DNA of 64,000 nt from Solicoccozyma terricola (GCA_001600875.1 BCLD01000017.1:415125-479124); one strand, 5' to 3'; shown: positions 13,352 through 24,895, numbered from the stretch's first letter. The notes: generated by a model from the letters alone, not told the origin. Numbers and translations: made by a program.

Positions 13352-15095
13352 TCAAGCCCTGCCGAGGAACTCGTCCAACTCCCTATCTAAATCCGAGGCA
13401 TTCTTCTGCTCCCTTTTCTCACCACTCCTTCCACCTCCCGCTCCAGCTCCACCTCTTCTCCCTCTCCGCTCGCCACGAGGTTCATATCTGCTCTCTCTTG
13501 TCTCTCGGTATTCCCTTCTCTCGGCGGCCTGACCCTGTCGGTCCCAATCCCGCTCATTTTTAGGTAGACGTTCATCCCCACCCAGCCGATCTAGTAATGA
13601 CCGATCTGGGCGCGGCGTGACTTCGTCATCCCATCCTCTCATGCCACTGCTCCCCTGACGAACCGGACTGAGCTCTCGTTCGTCCCGATGACCTCTATTT
13701 TTGATATTCAGGCGATCCACGAGTCGCCGAGGTCGAGCTTCTCTTCCAAATTCGTCCTCTTCGCGTTGAAAGTTCATGCGATCTACAAGTCGTCTACGTG
13801 GAGGACTTGTATCCACTTCGTCCATGGCTAGTCGTCCTGCGGTCCTTGAAGGGCCATCAAGGAGGTCTGAGCTGGGCAAGTTGTCTTCGAGTTCATCCAT
13901 GTGTGCCACCCGTGATCTGCCTTTCGGCCCTTGTGCGAGGAGATCCTCGCGTGAATGCTCGACCTGATCCGCCCGGAAACCGACGCCGCCGTCTTCGTCG
14001 TCGTCCTGCTCGTCTAAAAGTTCCTGACCTCCTTCTTCCCTCGAATCATAATTCTGCACATAATCTAAATCTGGATATTGCGCAGAATACTCTTCCAAAT
14101 CCCTCGCTATCGCCGTCGTTGGAGCCGTTTCTTTTCCTGCTCTCCTTCCATATCTCTTGTAGAAGCTGGATTCAGCAGCCGTCTTCCTCTCCTTCATGTC
14201 ATCCATCTTCGCGTATCGTACGTCCACTCGTGCACCAGGACGAAGACCTTCCGGTGTGTCATCGGCGGCTTCCTCGTCGTAATCTCCCGTTCGAGGTGCT
14301 GGTGGAGGAACAGGTAACAAGCTGGATGGTACAGGTTGAGCGGGTCTATCGACCAATGGGTCATCACCTCTCCCGTCCCAAGGCTCAAACCCAGCTTTAC
14401 TCAATCTTGTCAAAGCGAGAAATGCGACCTGAGGATTCTCGAAGATGACGACGAGGTTTGTATCGTTGATCCATTCCACACCTAAGGGTTTGGGTGCGAA
14501 TAAAGTCACGTAGGAGAAGATTTTAGCGGTTGGGAGGTGGGCTAGGGGAGGGCCAGATAGGTGAAGGGCGTTGTCTCGAATTGGGGAATGTGAGGTGGAT
14601 GAAGCTACGGAGAGGAAGGAAAGGTCGACATCGTCGTCAAGCTGGTTTGAACGAAGGAGATAATCAGAGCCCGGGGTTGGCATAGACAGCTAACGGGTGA
14701 GCCTCGCCACTTACCTTCTCATCAACACCGCGATGTATGAGCGCTCCACTTTCCTCCAACAAGTAGACCTTGTGCCTACTCAATCTGCCCATCAAATCAC
14801 CGCCCGCTCCACTCATCTCGAGTTGGTCGAATGACTTTGGTGGTTGTGGTGCGGATCTATGATAATCGCGAGACGCTTCTAGTGGTCGCAGTTGTTGTAG
14901 TAATGGGATGTCGTGCATGGGTTGACCATCGTATGGAAGACCGCCTGGTGGTACAGGATCCCATGCGTGTGTGTCTGCGTGTGTGTCTGCGTGTGTGTCT
15001 GCGTGTGTGTCTGCGTCTGCGTCTGCTGCTGCTGTCCTTCCATCTCGATTTGACGAGTCGTAGTCGTAGTCAATGTCGGTGTCCATGTCGGCCAT
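13352..15095 (-). CDS. NCBP3-like nuclear cap-binding/mRNA export factor
   Basis: The N-terminal acidic region contains a DTHA tandem repeat. The central NCBP3-type RRM-like domain reads DALHLSGPPLAHLPTAKIFS, then VTLFAPKPLGVEWINDTNLV and VIFENPQVAFLALTRLS. A second conserved block is VDVRYAKMDDMKERKTAAES followed by SFYKRYGR, matching the RYATxxDxK...Y.KYG segment of human NCBP3. The C-terminal third is Arg-rich with repeated RRLVDRMN/RRLVDRLN units, ending LDRELDEFLGRA, which resembles the UAP56-binding motif of ALYREF/CHTOP-type export adaptors. One intron (14641-14713) is inferred, joining GVDEK to LDDDVDLSF. A 25-nt alternative intron would also keep frame but is implausibly short. The gene diverges from SWD1 with 274 bp between starts. 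NCBP3 in animals binds the m7G cap and the exon junction complex; the export role here is inferred. Confidence 0.8.
14965..15024 (-). repeat. 12-bp coding tandem repeat (Asp-Thr-His-Ala)n
   Basis: Four to five copies of GTGTGTCTGCGT lie inside exon 1 of the NCBP3-like gene. They are read on the minus strand as DTHADTHADTHA and extend a preceding ADADADTH tract. The unit is a multiple of three, so copy-number change keeps frame. Confidence 0.9.
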
Positions 15096-15127
15096 GGTGG
15101 GTGGTGGGTGGTGGTGGGTGGTGGGAT

Positions 15128-15147
15128 GTCTGTCTGTCTGTCTGTCT
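15128..15147. repeat. (CTGT)n microsatellite in shared NCBP3/SWD1 promoter
   Basis: Five copies of CTGT sit 33 bp upstream of the NCBP3-like start codon, in the divergent promoter region. They are non-coding on either inferred gene. Confidence 0.8.
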
Positions 15148-15252
15148 ATGGATGCTCCCTATACCTTCCCCGCTCCCAGTCCCTTCCTTGCCACGTCATT
15201 AATGACCCTCCTCCCCTCCCCTCCTCCCCTCCCCCCTCCTCTCCCCTTCTGT

Positions 15253-15258
15253 CACGTG
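15253..15258. promoter_or_regulatory. CACGTG E-box in NCBP3/SWD1 divergent promoter
   Basis: The palindrome CACGTG in context GTCACGTGAA lies 158 bp from the NCBP3-like start and 112 bp from the SWD1 start. TCACGTG is the consensus of Cbf1/USF-type bHLH factors. Function is inferred only from position and recurrence in this window. Confidence 0.4.
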
Positions 15259-15369
15259 AAACCCCCACCGTCTAATCCCTTCCCACGCGAGCGAACCCAG
15301 GTGGTCAATAACATGTTCCAAGGGCTCAGGTCATGGTTCACGCTCATCGTACTTAGGACATCCCAAATC

Positions 15370-17606
15370 ATGAATCAACAGCTGCTCAGTGAGTTCATCA
15401 CACATTCTGCCCGCCATCTACACTGTCCATACAACCTTCTGACCATCTCAACCTCCCCCAACCCGCCTTCAACAGATCCATTTGGCCAAGACTACCCTGA
15501 AACAGTAGAGGCCACCTATCAAACCCTTGCTCAACGATGTCGATTCAACCCAAGTGGACCCTATGCCGGATCGTTGTTAGCACTAGGGGGTATAGATGGA
15601 TCCGTAGAGGTCTTTGATATGGACACAAAAGGGTTGATTAGGTCATTTCAGGGTCATTCAAAGGCAATCGAGTCGTTGAGGTGAGTGAAAAAGAAAGACA
15701 GGGTGGAAATTGACAACGTTTACGCTTTCATCGATGGACTGACGTCCACGTACATGTTTACGTACATGTCCACCTCCACCCCGACATCCACTCCACCCCG
15801 ACATCCACTTCCACATCCACTTCCACATCCACATCCTCCCCTCCCCTCCAGCTGGTCTCGAAACAATCGATACCTACTCACAGCCTCTCGAGACATGCGA
15901 TGTATCATCTACGACCTCTCCTTTACGACGCGAAACATGCCATCTTCCTCCTCCCAACCCTCAACATACATATCTCGAATCATCGAATTCCCGGATCCCG
16001 TCCTCCGAGCATCGTTCCATCCACGTACGAGTAAAATGATATTGGTCACACTTGCTACCCAGGGTACGGTATTGGTTGATCTGAGAGGGAAAGAAAAGCG
16101 ATGGGAGTTGAAAGATGTAACAGTTGACGAGGAAGAGAACGGCGAGAATGGAGATATCGAGGAGGTCGAGGACGCAGCTCCTTTGGTAAAAGTGAAGAAC
16201 AGGTGGGGTTTGGGTGCATTGCTACGACACGGTATGCGGGCGGGGAAAAAAAAAATCATTTATCGACCCCTTCAACCGTCTGTTACAGGTTCACAATATC
16301 AGCAGCAGAATTTCACCCTTCCGGATCATTCATATATGCTGGAACGACAAACGGTACTCTCTTAACAATAGATGTATCAAGTCGATATGTAAGTGAGGGA
16401 GGGGGAGGGTTAAGAAAGACGAAGTTTTTCGCCCAAAAACTGATTTATTACTTCGGGTTGAGACTTTTTCAGGTAATCAACCGCATGCAGGTAGCCACAA
16501 CCACACTCAAGCAACTAGCATTCGATCGGAGTGGGAGGTGAGTTTGAATGATGATAACACCCTGCACGGCTCCGTCACTGATGTTCCTGCCCCCTCCNNN
16601 NNNNNNNNNNNNNNNNNNNNNNNNNNNNNNNNNNNNNNNNNNNNNNNNNNNNNNNNNNNNNNNNNNNNNCCCCCCCAACACACCTCTTTCCTGATACTCT
16701 TCAGAAACCTCGTTATCAATTCCACAGATCGAGCCGTTCGCGTCGTTCAAGTTGATCCATTCGCTGGCCTTGTCATCCCTCTTCATCGATTCCAAGATCT
16801 AATCAATCGCACCCCGTGGAATACCGTTGGTTTCTCGGGTGATGGGGAGTATGTAATGGGAGGTGTGTATGGCCCNCCCCCCCCCCCCCNNNCCCCCCCC
16901 AAAAGGCTTGGGGGTTNAGACCAGTCGGGGTTTGATTATTGATATACTCTGCGGTTTGATACCAGGTGCCGGAACGAAAATTTCCCATAACATCTACATT
17001 TGGGATCGTGCGGGTGGTACACTCGTCAAAGTGCTTGAGGGACCCAAGGATTCATTAGACGACTGCGATGTGAGTCTCGACTGTACCGTTCATTATCTCC
17101 GTCCCCGGCTTACAATTGGGATGTGTCCTGCGCAGTGGAGCTCGAGCAGACCTACCATCGCTTCAGTCACTTCCGCTGGAATGGTGAATATTTGGCAGAC
17201 TACGGTTGATGAGAGCTGGAGCGCATTCGCTCCTGGATTCGAAGAGTTGGAGGAGAATAGGGAGTATGAAGAAAGGGAAGACGAGTTTGATATCGTGAGC
17301 ATCCATCAGTGGGATGGATCTCTTCTCTTGCCTTTGAACCTCACTGATTGCTCTACCGTTATCGTCGAACAGGAAGATGAGGAGGAAGCAATCAAGCGAA
17401 AACAAGCAGAGGAGGAGCAGGACATTGATGTTCTACTCAATCGAGCACAGTTTGAAGCGCTCTTCCAGCCTGACGCAGTAGACGGTGGAGAGTCAGCCAC
17501 AGGTGTTGATTGGAGGTTGGAATGGGCAGATGACGATGACCGGCCGGATTTTTTCCCACATCTGGATCTTCAAGAAGAGGAGGAGGATGCTATGTGTGAT
17601 GCGTAA
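15370..17606 (+). CDS. SWD1: COMPASS complex WD40 subunit SWD1 (RbBP5 homologue)
   Basis: WD40 scaffold of the Set1/COMPASS H3K4 methyltransferase, nuclear. The start MNQQLL, spliced to DPFGQDYPETVEATY, matches the RbBP5 N-terminus. Repeats follow: LLALGGIDGSVEVFDMDTKG, LIRSFQGHSKAIESLRWS, YLLTASRDMRCIIYDLSF, then STDRAVRVVQVDPF, LINRTPWNTVGFSGDGEYVM and NIYIWDRAGGTLVKVLEG. The diagnostic C-terminal blade and linker WSAFAPGFEELEENREYEER precedes EDEFD and an acidic tail ending EEEEDAMCDA. The gene holds a 72-N gap (16598-16669) and single Ns at 16876, 16890-16892 and 16917. Both areas appear to be intronic, because flanking exons join in frame (YVMGG to AGTKISHN). The stop lies only 32 bp from the convergent DAP1 stop. 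Confidence 0.92.
16598..16669. other. Assembly gap (72 N) in SWD1 intron
   Basis: The run of N is flanked by CCCCTCC on the left and CCCCCCC on the right, so it probably marks an unresolved poly-C tract. Further single Ns inside poly-C occur about 210 bp downstream in the next intron. The missing sequence appears intronic. Confidence 0.95.
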
Positions 17607-17638
17607 CTTCTAAAATGCAATGCCATTGTATAGACGGG

Positions 17639-18432
17639 TCATTGTTTCGTGAAGGCTGGATCTTCTACAAGCTCGCCGCAAACAATGTACTTTGTGGAGA
17701 AGTGACCATGCCACGATTGCATGTTGTCACTGGATGAAAACGTCGACGTAAGCGCGACACTCTATGCAGGGGCAAAGCGGGTTGTGGACCCACATCTCGC
17801 TCTTGCTCAGATTCTCCAGCGGGTCCAGGGGCTTATCCAGGCTTGTAAGCATGTCTGGCGATCATGATCATATTCAACCATCTGCTCTCAAGCAACGAGC
17901 GGCGTACAACCAGCTCACCTTCCTCGAACGATTGCATCGCCATTCCCCTACTAGCGTCTCGACCAGCAAAATTGCCGTATGGTCCATCTGATTCGTTCGC
18001 GGAACCAGTCAGGGTTTTGCTGCACTCGGGAGTTGACGTTCGTCGAGACTACGAGAATAACGCACCTGGTCCATAGAAGCCTCGGCCTGCGCTAACATCG
18101 AACACAGTTCTCTCCTTGCGCTCAAACTTCCATTGACCATCCTCTCCCTTCACTCGCTCTCGCCGTTCGATGGCAAGCAGGATTTTGCCCGGTGTTCCAT
18201 CGGGACCGGGGGTGTTTCCGTCAAACACAGAGAGTTCCTTCGGAGTATAGGATCGCAGTAGGATGCATTCCGGGTGGGTTGCAGGCATCCAATCATAACC
18301 ATCTCCCCCGTACGACGTCGGACGCGACTTTCCCGGCGGCGGGACCGGAGGGGTGAGTAGCAGGTAGATGAAGTATAAGAGTGGGACTAGTAGTACCAGG
18401 TTGACTGGATTGGTGATCAGTGTCTCCAACAT
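17639..18432 (-). CDS. DAP1: DAP1/MAPR cytochrome b5-like heme-binding protein
   Basis: Membrane-associated progesterone receptor family protein. Yeast Dap1 binds heme and supports the cytochrome P450 Erg11 in ergosterol synthesis at the ER. The N-terminal anchor is NLVLLVPLLYFIYLLL, then a Pro-rich linker and the cytochrome b5-like domain: LRSYTPKELSVFDG, ILLAIERRERV, VFDVSAGRGFYGPDGPYGNF, AGRDASRGMAMQSFEE, DMLTSLDKPLDPLENLSKSE, and the final exon DNMQSWHGHFSTKYIVCGEL ending AFTKQ. The conserved tyrosines of the family are present in FYGPDGPYGNF. At least four introns are required; the third ends near 17736. Its start lies 171 bp downstream of the leucyl-tRNA synthetase stop, same strand, with its own CACGTG 100 bp upstream. 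Confidence 0.9.
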
Positions 18433-18531
18433 GGTCGTGGTTGATGTTGGGAGAGTGAAGCAAACTGATGCTGGTCGACGACAGGTCGGGAGGTTAGCAA
18501 CCAACGGTTGAACAGACACGCCACGTGATCT

Positions 18532-18537
18532 ATAGTA
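18532..18537. promoter_or_regulatory. CACGTG E-box upstream of DAP1
   Basis: CACGTG in context GCCACGTGATC lies 100 bp upstream of the DAP1 start, inside the 171-bp space after the leucyl-tRNA synthetase gene. It fits a bHLH site; function is inferred. Confidence 0.4.
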
Positions 18538-18603
18538 TGTAAATATGCATCTCATGCCCATCTACCTCGTCCACGCCGTCCCATCCTCGCCTCTTCGACG
18601 GTC

Positions 18604-21600
18604 TCATACATTCCAGAACACCGCCTCGGGGCTTCCCGGCTCCGCGCTTTCCGCCTTAGTCTTCTCCCATCCTTCTTTCTCGCCGTCCTTGGCGATGGTG
18701 GCCAAGGCCTCCTCGGCCGACACCACAGAGATATCGGTGAATCGCATGGACGCCTTGATATAGGGTAGGAGCAAGGAGATGGTGTCGAACTCATTGAAAG
18801 GGAGGGACCGCTGGAATGCGGATGGGCCGGTGGTGAGGAGAGTGCGCTATTTGTGTCTGTCGTCAGCATCCGCGTATCTGCGCGGCCGCGCAATGCAGTC
18901 TGACTCACCTTGAATTGCTGCATGAAAGGCATCACTCGCTTGTCTTTGCCCAATCCCTTCGCGTTCAAGGACTCTCTAACCTTCTTGTCGTCAACCGACT
19001 TGTCGCCTGACGCCTCGTAGACCTCCCTGACCGACTCGACAACCTCGTGTTGCCAAGCTGGGAACGACGTCGCCACAAAGATTCGTGCGCTCCTCGGTTT
19101 TGCTGGGTCGAAAGTACCCGTAGCCTTGCCCTTGCCCTTCTTCTTGGCAATAGAAGCCTCTGCCGACCGCATAGCTGAGAGGACACCCCGCATGTAATCG
19201 AGCTTATTGAGGACAGCCTCGTCCGCCTCCGCCTCTGGCTCGGGCCACAGAGCTGTCTGTACAGACTTTGACTCCTCGAGAATGTCCATCCAGAGGAATT
19301 CGGAAAAGTGAGGTATAAAGGGCTGGGACAGAAGGGCTGACATACGGATCCAGTGGAAGACGAGGTCGACGTGCATTCCAGGACCGCCGTTTTCCGGCAT
19401 TGTGACTTCACGATACCAGTCTCGTGCGCTCTGCATCAGGTAGTAGCCTGATCGGAGAGCCTCTTTGTAATTCGTCCTGTGCGAGGAGTTTGGAAACAAG
19501 AATAAGCTGGCGCTCGTTTGTCAAGACCTGGGTATGGCTGCTCACGTCTCAAATGCAGCCTTGCATTGGCGGTTGAGGTGATCGATCTCAAGCTTGAACG
19601 ACTTGTCGTGCTCATTGATCTGGCCGGTCCTGAGCTCTCCCTGCTTCTTCGCAGCCTTCATTTCCTGCATAGATTGGATTGCGCAAATCAACACTGTTCT
19701 CCCGCAATCAACAAGGAACATGCACGTACTGATGCCCACTCGGATGCAGTGTGGAGACGAAGAATGGACGCGTTCGCCGTCAACTCCTCGAAGCTGGAAT
19801 GGCAGTGGGTGAGCGCGAGTATACTACGAGCATTGAGAATCTGGGCTTACTTGGCGTCATTCATGTCATCACCGGCATCTGCCAGGGTGAGACGGGTGGC
19901 GTCGGCTCCAAATTTGGAGAGCGCTTCCTTCAGGGTGAGGAAGTTACCGGTACTCTTGCTCATCTTTTTGCCGTTGAGGAGCAAGTGACCGTTGGCACGC
20001 ATGGAGCGCGGCCAATGCTTCTTCTCGAAAAGAGCGGCGTGAACATAGATACAGAAAGTCAAGTGGTTTGGGATAAGATCCTTGCCAGAAGATCGTATGT
20101 CCATGGGGTAAAAGTAGTTGAAGTTGTATTTGAGCTCCGCAGCCTTTTCTTCGGGGAGTGTAGCGGACGATGGGAAAGCTCCGTTGCAGAGAACATAGTC
20201 CCAAACTTCGTCGGTCATTTGATCGGCAGTGATGCCCAGAGATCCTACTTTGTCACCGTAGATACTTCCCCCTTGAAGCAAGTGGGAGATGGTAAGGTAG
20301 GACATGTAAATGGTCGAGTCGCTCAAACTCTCCACCAAGAACTGTTGGTCCCATGGGAGCTTGGATCCCAAACCGTAACTCCTGGCGCATGCCCATTGAT
20401 TGAGCCAGTCGAGCACACCCTCGAATTGATGTCGCGTCTCCGGGAAGTAAGTATTCATGCTAGCGAGGAGTCTGCAAAAGTTGTGAGAGCGATCAATACG
20501 GTAGATTGCGAAAAGTCGGCTTTTCACTCACCTTTTTGCGATGGCCTTCCACTCCTCCTCTCCGTAGTCAAGGTACCACTGGTCACAAAGGGCTACGACA
20601 CACTCGTCTTGACTTCGACTCATGACCTGGTTTTCGGGCTCGGCATAGGCGAAAGCTAGACCGGCCTTGATCATCTGCTCTCTGACCTTGGGCTTAGCAG
20701 ACTGTACAGACTCGCCCTTGAAGTCTCCTGTAACCATTGTTCCGTTGTTGAAGCCTTCCTTGTAAGCAACGTCCTTGGCCTCGGCGAGCTGCTTTGCGTC
20801 CTTTTGTGAATTGATTTTGAACTCCGCAATGAGCGCTGGCGCTGCAAGGTCACCATACTTTGGAGTAGAAAGGACGGGTATCGGGTCGTACTGAGTCCAC
20901 TCCGGCTTGACCTTGTAGAATTCGGCTTTCTTGCGGAGATCCATGAGGGTTGCATAGTCGTCTGGAGAGTCGGATGGCACTGACGTAACGACACCGGTAC
21001 CCTACCAAGTGGCGGGAAGGATTAGCTTCATTACCGCAGTCTGTAAAATGAGCACTCACTTTGGTGGGCAAAACACCTTCCATCGGCAGGACGTAAACCT
21101 GTTGAAGCTGACCGAAAGGTGGAACAACTTTGGTACCGACCAAGTCTGCTCCAATTACATCGATGAGTTTGGTCATCTTACCACGACCTTCAAAGATGCT
21201 CTGGTACGCCATATTACGGGCTGCTCGCTCGGTGATGAGGTATGCCTCAGTAGGAGAAACCTCGAAGATGCTGTATTTGATTGGAGGGCCAACGAAGCAA
21301 TTCGTCTGTCCGTACCTGAGAAGCAACGCCGAGCACATATCAGCCAAGTCCGGTTGGCTATCAATCAATACCACTCACATTGTTTCTGGTCGCAGAGTTG
21401 CTGCTACCATGAATACCGTTTTACCCTCGACCGCCTTCTTGACCTCCTCTGAGACGGTCTCGGCCCACTCGAGCACTTCCATCTTCACCGCCGTGTACTC
21501 TTGAGGCCCGACACCCTCGCCACTCTGCCTATCGTGGTCCATGCATGGTTGATCGTCCTTCGGAGAGAAGATGGTGTATCGCATTCCAAACTTGATTCGA

Positions 21601-22681
21601 CCTTGGGCACGGAGCTTGTTCATCTGCCACCGAACGAACGAGTCATAATATGGGTTGACATCGGCTGTAGGGTGGGTAGAACTCCAATTTAGTTTGACAA
21701 AAACTTGTAGCCGTGACCATGAAGCCTACTAGTGACAAAGCTTCTTCTCCAGTCGATCCGCCCTCCCAAGTGATTGAGATCGCTCTGTACGTCAACAAGC
21801 GTTAGCACGTATAACACCGGGGCGAAATTTCCCCCAACCCGCTAACTTACAATGGCGATTGGCGGGAAATATCCTGCCCAATACTGGGGATCCGCAAACT
21901 TCTTGATCTCACTTCGCGGTACACCAATCAACTCCATGATCTGGAACTGGTACTGCAAACCTGTGGACTTGTTCTGAATCTTTCCCTTCTTTCCTTTGGA
22001 TGGATCGCTGGATACGGCAGGTACCACGACGTCCGTCTGCCCGTTTGGAGCGGTTGGTTGGGCGTTCGATTCTTCTGCCACGAACTCCTCGAAGCCTGAT
22101 AGATCTTCACCGAACATCTCCATCTCACGAATGAGTTTGTCGCAGGAGGTCTGAATGAGAAACGACGTGAGCTAGTAGAAACAGGACAGACCGATGACTG
22201 ATCGTTTTCGCCCAACCTACCTTGATCGGCATCCCGGTCAAATGGAAACCCATTGGGAACAGCGCTCTCTTTCCCAACATTCTCTGATAACCAGTCGCAA
22301 ACTCAATCTTGGTGATCGTGAATGCGTGGCCAAGATGGAGAGATCCGTTCATGTAAGGGTATGGAAACGTTCCAAACCATTTCGGTTGCTCCTCGTGGAG
22401 CTTTTCAAAAGACTCGTCGGTCGATGATGCGATGTATGAAGCATATGTTTGACCAGAGGGAATGAGAGGTGCATCTACTTGGAAAAGGGATTCGTCTTGC
22501 CACCGTTTCTGCGCCTTGGACTCGAGCTCTTTCAGGTAGTCTCGTTTAGCGGTCTGTGAAGTGATGGGGAGATTTTGACAAGTGAGCTGCTGGGACTACA
22601 TGAAACCACATGGTCACAGTTCCTGCATCTCACCTTCTTGAGCTCAAGCGTGTCCGCCGCGGTGTTGAGGGTGACAGACAT
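18604..22681 (-). CDS. CDC60: Leucyl-tRNA synthetase, cytosolic
   Basis: Class I aminoacyl-tRNA synthetase charging tRNA-Leu in the cytosol, close to the usual 1,100-residue eukaryotic form. The N-terminus [20 protein letters not shown] leads to the HIGH region [18 protein letters not shown] and [12 protein letters not shown]. The CP1 editing insertion carries [13 protein letters not shown] and [15 protein letters not shown]. The KMSKS loop reads [20 protein letters not shown]. The anticodon and C-terminal domains end [20 protein letters not shown]...EAVFWNV. Introns are scattered through the gene, for example about 18842-18909 and 22553-22632. The eukaryotic/archaeal-type CP1 placement and lack of a presequence argue for the cytosolic rather than the mitochondrial enzyme. 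Its promoter faces the CRK1-type kinase across a 2.2-kb space. Confidence 0.95.
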
Positions 22682-22920
22682 CTTGACGGAGCTGGTGGAG
22701 GTGATGTAGCGAGCTTGTGAAAGTGCGTTAAAGGGAATGAATTGGGTGCGTTTGAATGACGGTGAGAATGCTCTGAGTGACGCTTCCCGCCACGATAGAC
22801 GTAGTGATGCTGGTATGATTGCTACGGGGGTCAGCAGAAAAGGGTGAGGTGACTCGATCTACGTCGCAAGTCGGGCTACTCGAAGGTTGTTAGTGCTTTA
22901 CATTTCCAACAATTACAATT

Positions 22921-22986
22921 ACACGGACATCGGACATCGTACACGGACATCGTACACGGACATCGTACACGGACACGGACATCGGG
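22921..22986. repeat. 13-bp tandem repeat (ACACGGACATCGT)n
   Basis: About five full or partial units of ACACGGACATCGT in head-to-tail order lie 240 bp upstream of the LeuRS start codon. Some units are shortened to GACATCG or ACACGG, suggesting slippage. No palindrome or coding role is evident. Confidence 0.9.
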
Positions 22987-24271
22987 TACCTTGCTCCTGG
23001 ACCCAATCACTATGGTGACCTGAGGAACCCCTTGGACCACGTAGCTAGGTATGAAATCCAGATGGTAATCCTGCTTTCCTTTTGGCTATGCAATGTCTGT
23101 GTTTCAGCTCTCACAACTTGTCATAGAATGGAGGGGAACACATTTTAGCAACGGCTAACGGCTACTTCCCACACGACTACAATTGCATGCATCCATGCTT
23201 TCAAATATTTACATCTCCCGTCACCCCTGTCGACTCAGAGTGGGCGGCGACAATCCGATGGCGGTCCGCAGCAGGCTCTTCAGACCTTTCCGGATTTTAT
23301 TTACGACAGGTAACCCGCATGGAAAGGGCAAAGTTTTTGTTTCCCAATCTTCTGAATCGCTTTGTGGTATGTGCTCTTTCCAATAGCTATTCAAAATGCG
23401 AGGCAGAGAATGCCTCGGATTACTACTGTCCGAAAGCAGAATAAAGCAGGCTGATGATTGACTTCGGGGCTACGTCGCTGCGTTCTTTGCTTTACCAATG
23501 GTTAGACATGGTAGTGCCCCTCCCTAGGGGCATGCATACATACCGAGGCGTGTGTGGAACCTTGTCGTGGAGTGATGGAACCATTGTAACCTAGTGGTGG
23601 AACACTGTAACCTATGTATCATACGGTGTGGTGGCGTTACTCAAAAAGGGACCCAAAAAGAAAAAAAGGAAAAACGTGGAAAAGCGAGAAGCGAAAAAAA
23701 AGAGAAGGGAAAGGAAAGGAAGAAAAAAAGAAAAAAAGCGTACGTACGTACCACCGCTTTGGTTAGCGTGGTCTCCATGGGGAGCAGTTGGGTACAGTTG
23801 AAGAGTTGTAATCGGCGATTCGGCCAGTGCCGGACAACCCACTCCCACGTCAGGGAATCTAACCTACCACCCGGGAGACGAGACCCTTCGGGTCAAGTCA
23901 TCCACCGTACAGGGTTCCCGCCCGCCTGCCCCCTTGCAGGGGTGTCAGGGTCGGCGCCAGATGTGATAGACCGCTTCTGCTTGTATGTTTTATTTTGTGC
24001 GGGTGTGTGTAGCAGGCGTTTGCTTTTGACAGTGATCGCCGGGGTGAGTGTCTCATGTTGTTCCTTCGTGAGGAATGTCAGCAAGGAGCAGGAGCAGGAG
24101 CAGACGCAGACGGGGGCCAGAGATAGATGTAAGGGACGAACGGGCGACCGGGCGGCGGCCGGGCGAACCGGGGAATAAAGAGACTGTGACTGTGACTGTG
24201 TGTTCCGGGACTTTCATGCAAGGTTGTGGGAGCGACATGCGGGTCCTGGCAGAAGAGACATGGTGGAGCTG

Positions 24272-24340
24272 GCCATGCTGGACATGCTGGGACATGCTGG
24301 GACATGCTGGACATACTGGGACATACTGGGACATGCTGCC
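24272..24340. repeat. Degenerate GGGACATGCT tandem repeat
   Basis: About six copies of CTGGGACATGCTGG or CTGGACATACTGG occur in a row, alternating between 10- and 11-bp spacing. They lie about 560 bp upstream of the kinase start codon. Confidence 0.85.
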
Positions 24341-24895
24341 GTGACTATGGGTGTGTGATAGCTTCGGGACCTGGATCAGGGTGGGCTGGCTGGCGGTGCC
24401 CTAATTGAGCAAGCGAGCGAGGTAGCGGCTGGTCTACCGTGGTCTAACGATGGTCTACCGTGGTGCAGCCCTGGTGCAGCCCTGTGCTACCCTGCCCCCT
24501 GCCCCCCTTACCCCCCTGTAGATCGAGCTCGCTGTATTTCCGTTGTGGCTTGTCGACTCGAGGCAGGCACGCGAGCCGCGAGCCAGGCCATCCATCCGTC
24601 CGGTCTATCAGCTCATCCTCACATCCATAGAATCCCCATCACATCCCTCCTCCCATCCTCCCATCCTAGCATCGTCAGTATCGGCACAGCATCCTAGTCC
24701 ACAATCTACTCCGTGCACATCGGTTCCACCATCCCGGCACTATACAAATTCCGTTCAATATCCTGTCCGCGGCAGATGTCCACGGCAGACTTTGCACCAT
24801 CTTCCAACCCCTAAACCACACTCTCCTTCCCCCCGCAACCTCACCTCACATACAACACACTCCTAAACTGACCCTCCCCACGGAGGGAGCCTTCA

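Larger units (their letters stand above)
22682..24895. other. 2.2-kb gene-poor interval between LeuRS and CRK1-type kinase
   Basis: This is the longest non-genic stretch. It holds a 13-bp tandem array at 22921-22986, an A-rich tract with scattered G and C (23650-23740), short duplicated phrases (CTGTAACCTA twice near 23585-23612), a GGGACATGCT array at 24272-24340, and repeats of GTGGTCTACC and GGTGCAGCCCT near 24430-24485. Open frames are short and show no domain. I found no tRNA A/B-box pair or transposase. It probably contains two promoters and a long 5' leader of the kinase; a non-coding RNA cannot be excluded. Confidence 0.55.

Noticed and set aside
14689..14713. 25-nt intron in the NCBP3-like gene (GTAAGT to GTTAG)
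   Set aside because: A 73-nt alternative with the same donor and a CAG acceptor keeps frame and matches the usual intron size.
23750..23960. Possible tRNA (GGTTAGCGTGGTCTCC and GGGTTCCCGCCC resemble A and B boxes)
   Set aside because: Spacing and the cloverleaf stems do not fit, and the B box lacks the conserved GGTTCGA core.
23594..24178. 194-codon frame with Lys/Arg-rich start in the gene-poor interval
   Set aside because: The Lys/Arg part is translated A-rich low-complexity DNA, with no homology recognised and no supporting splice pattern.
24272..24340. CRISPR-like or satellite array
   Set aside because: Units are 10-11 bp without unique spacers and the genome is eukaryotic; it is a simple minisatellite.
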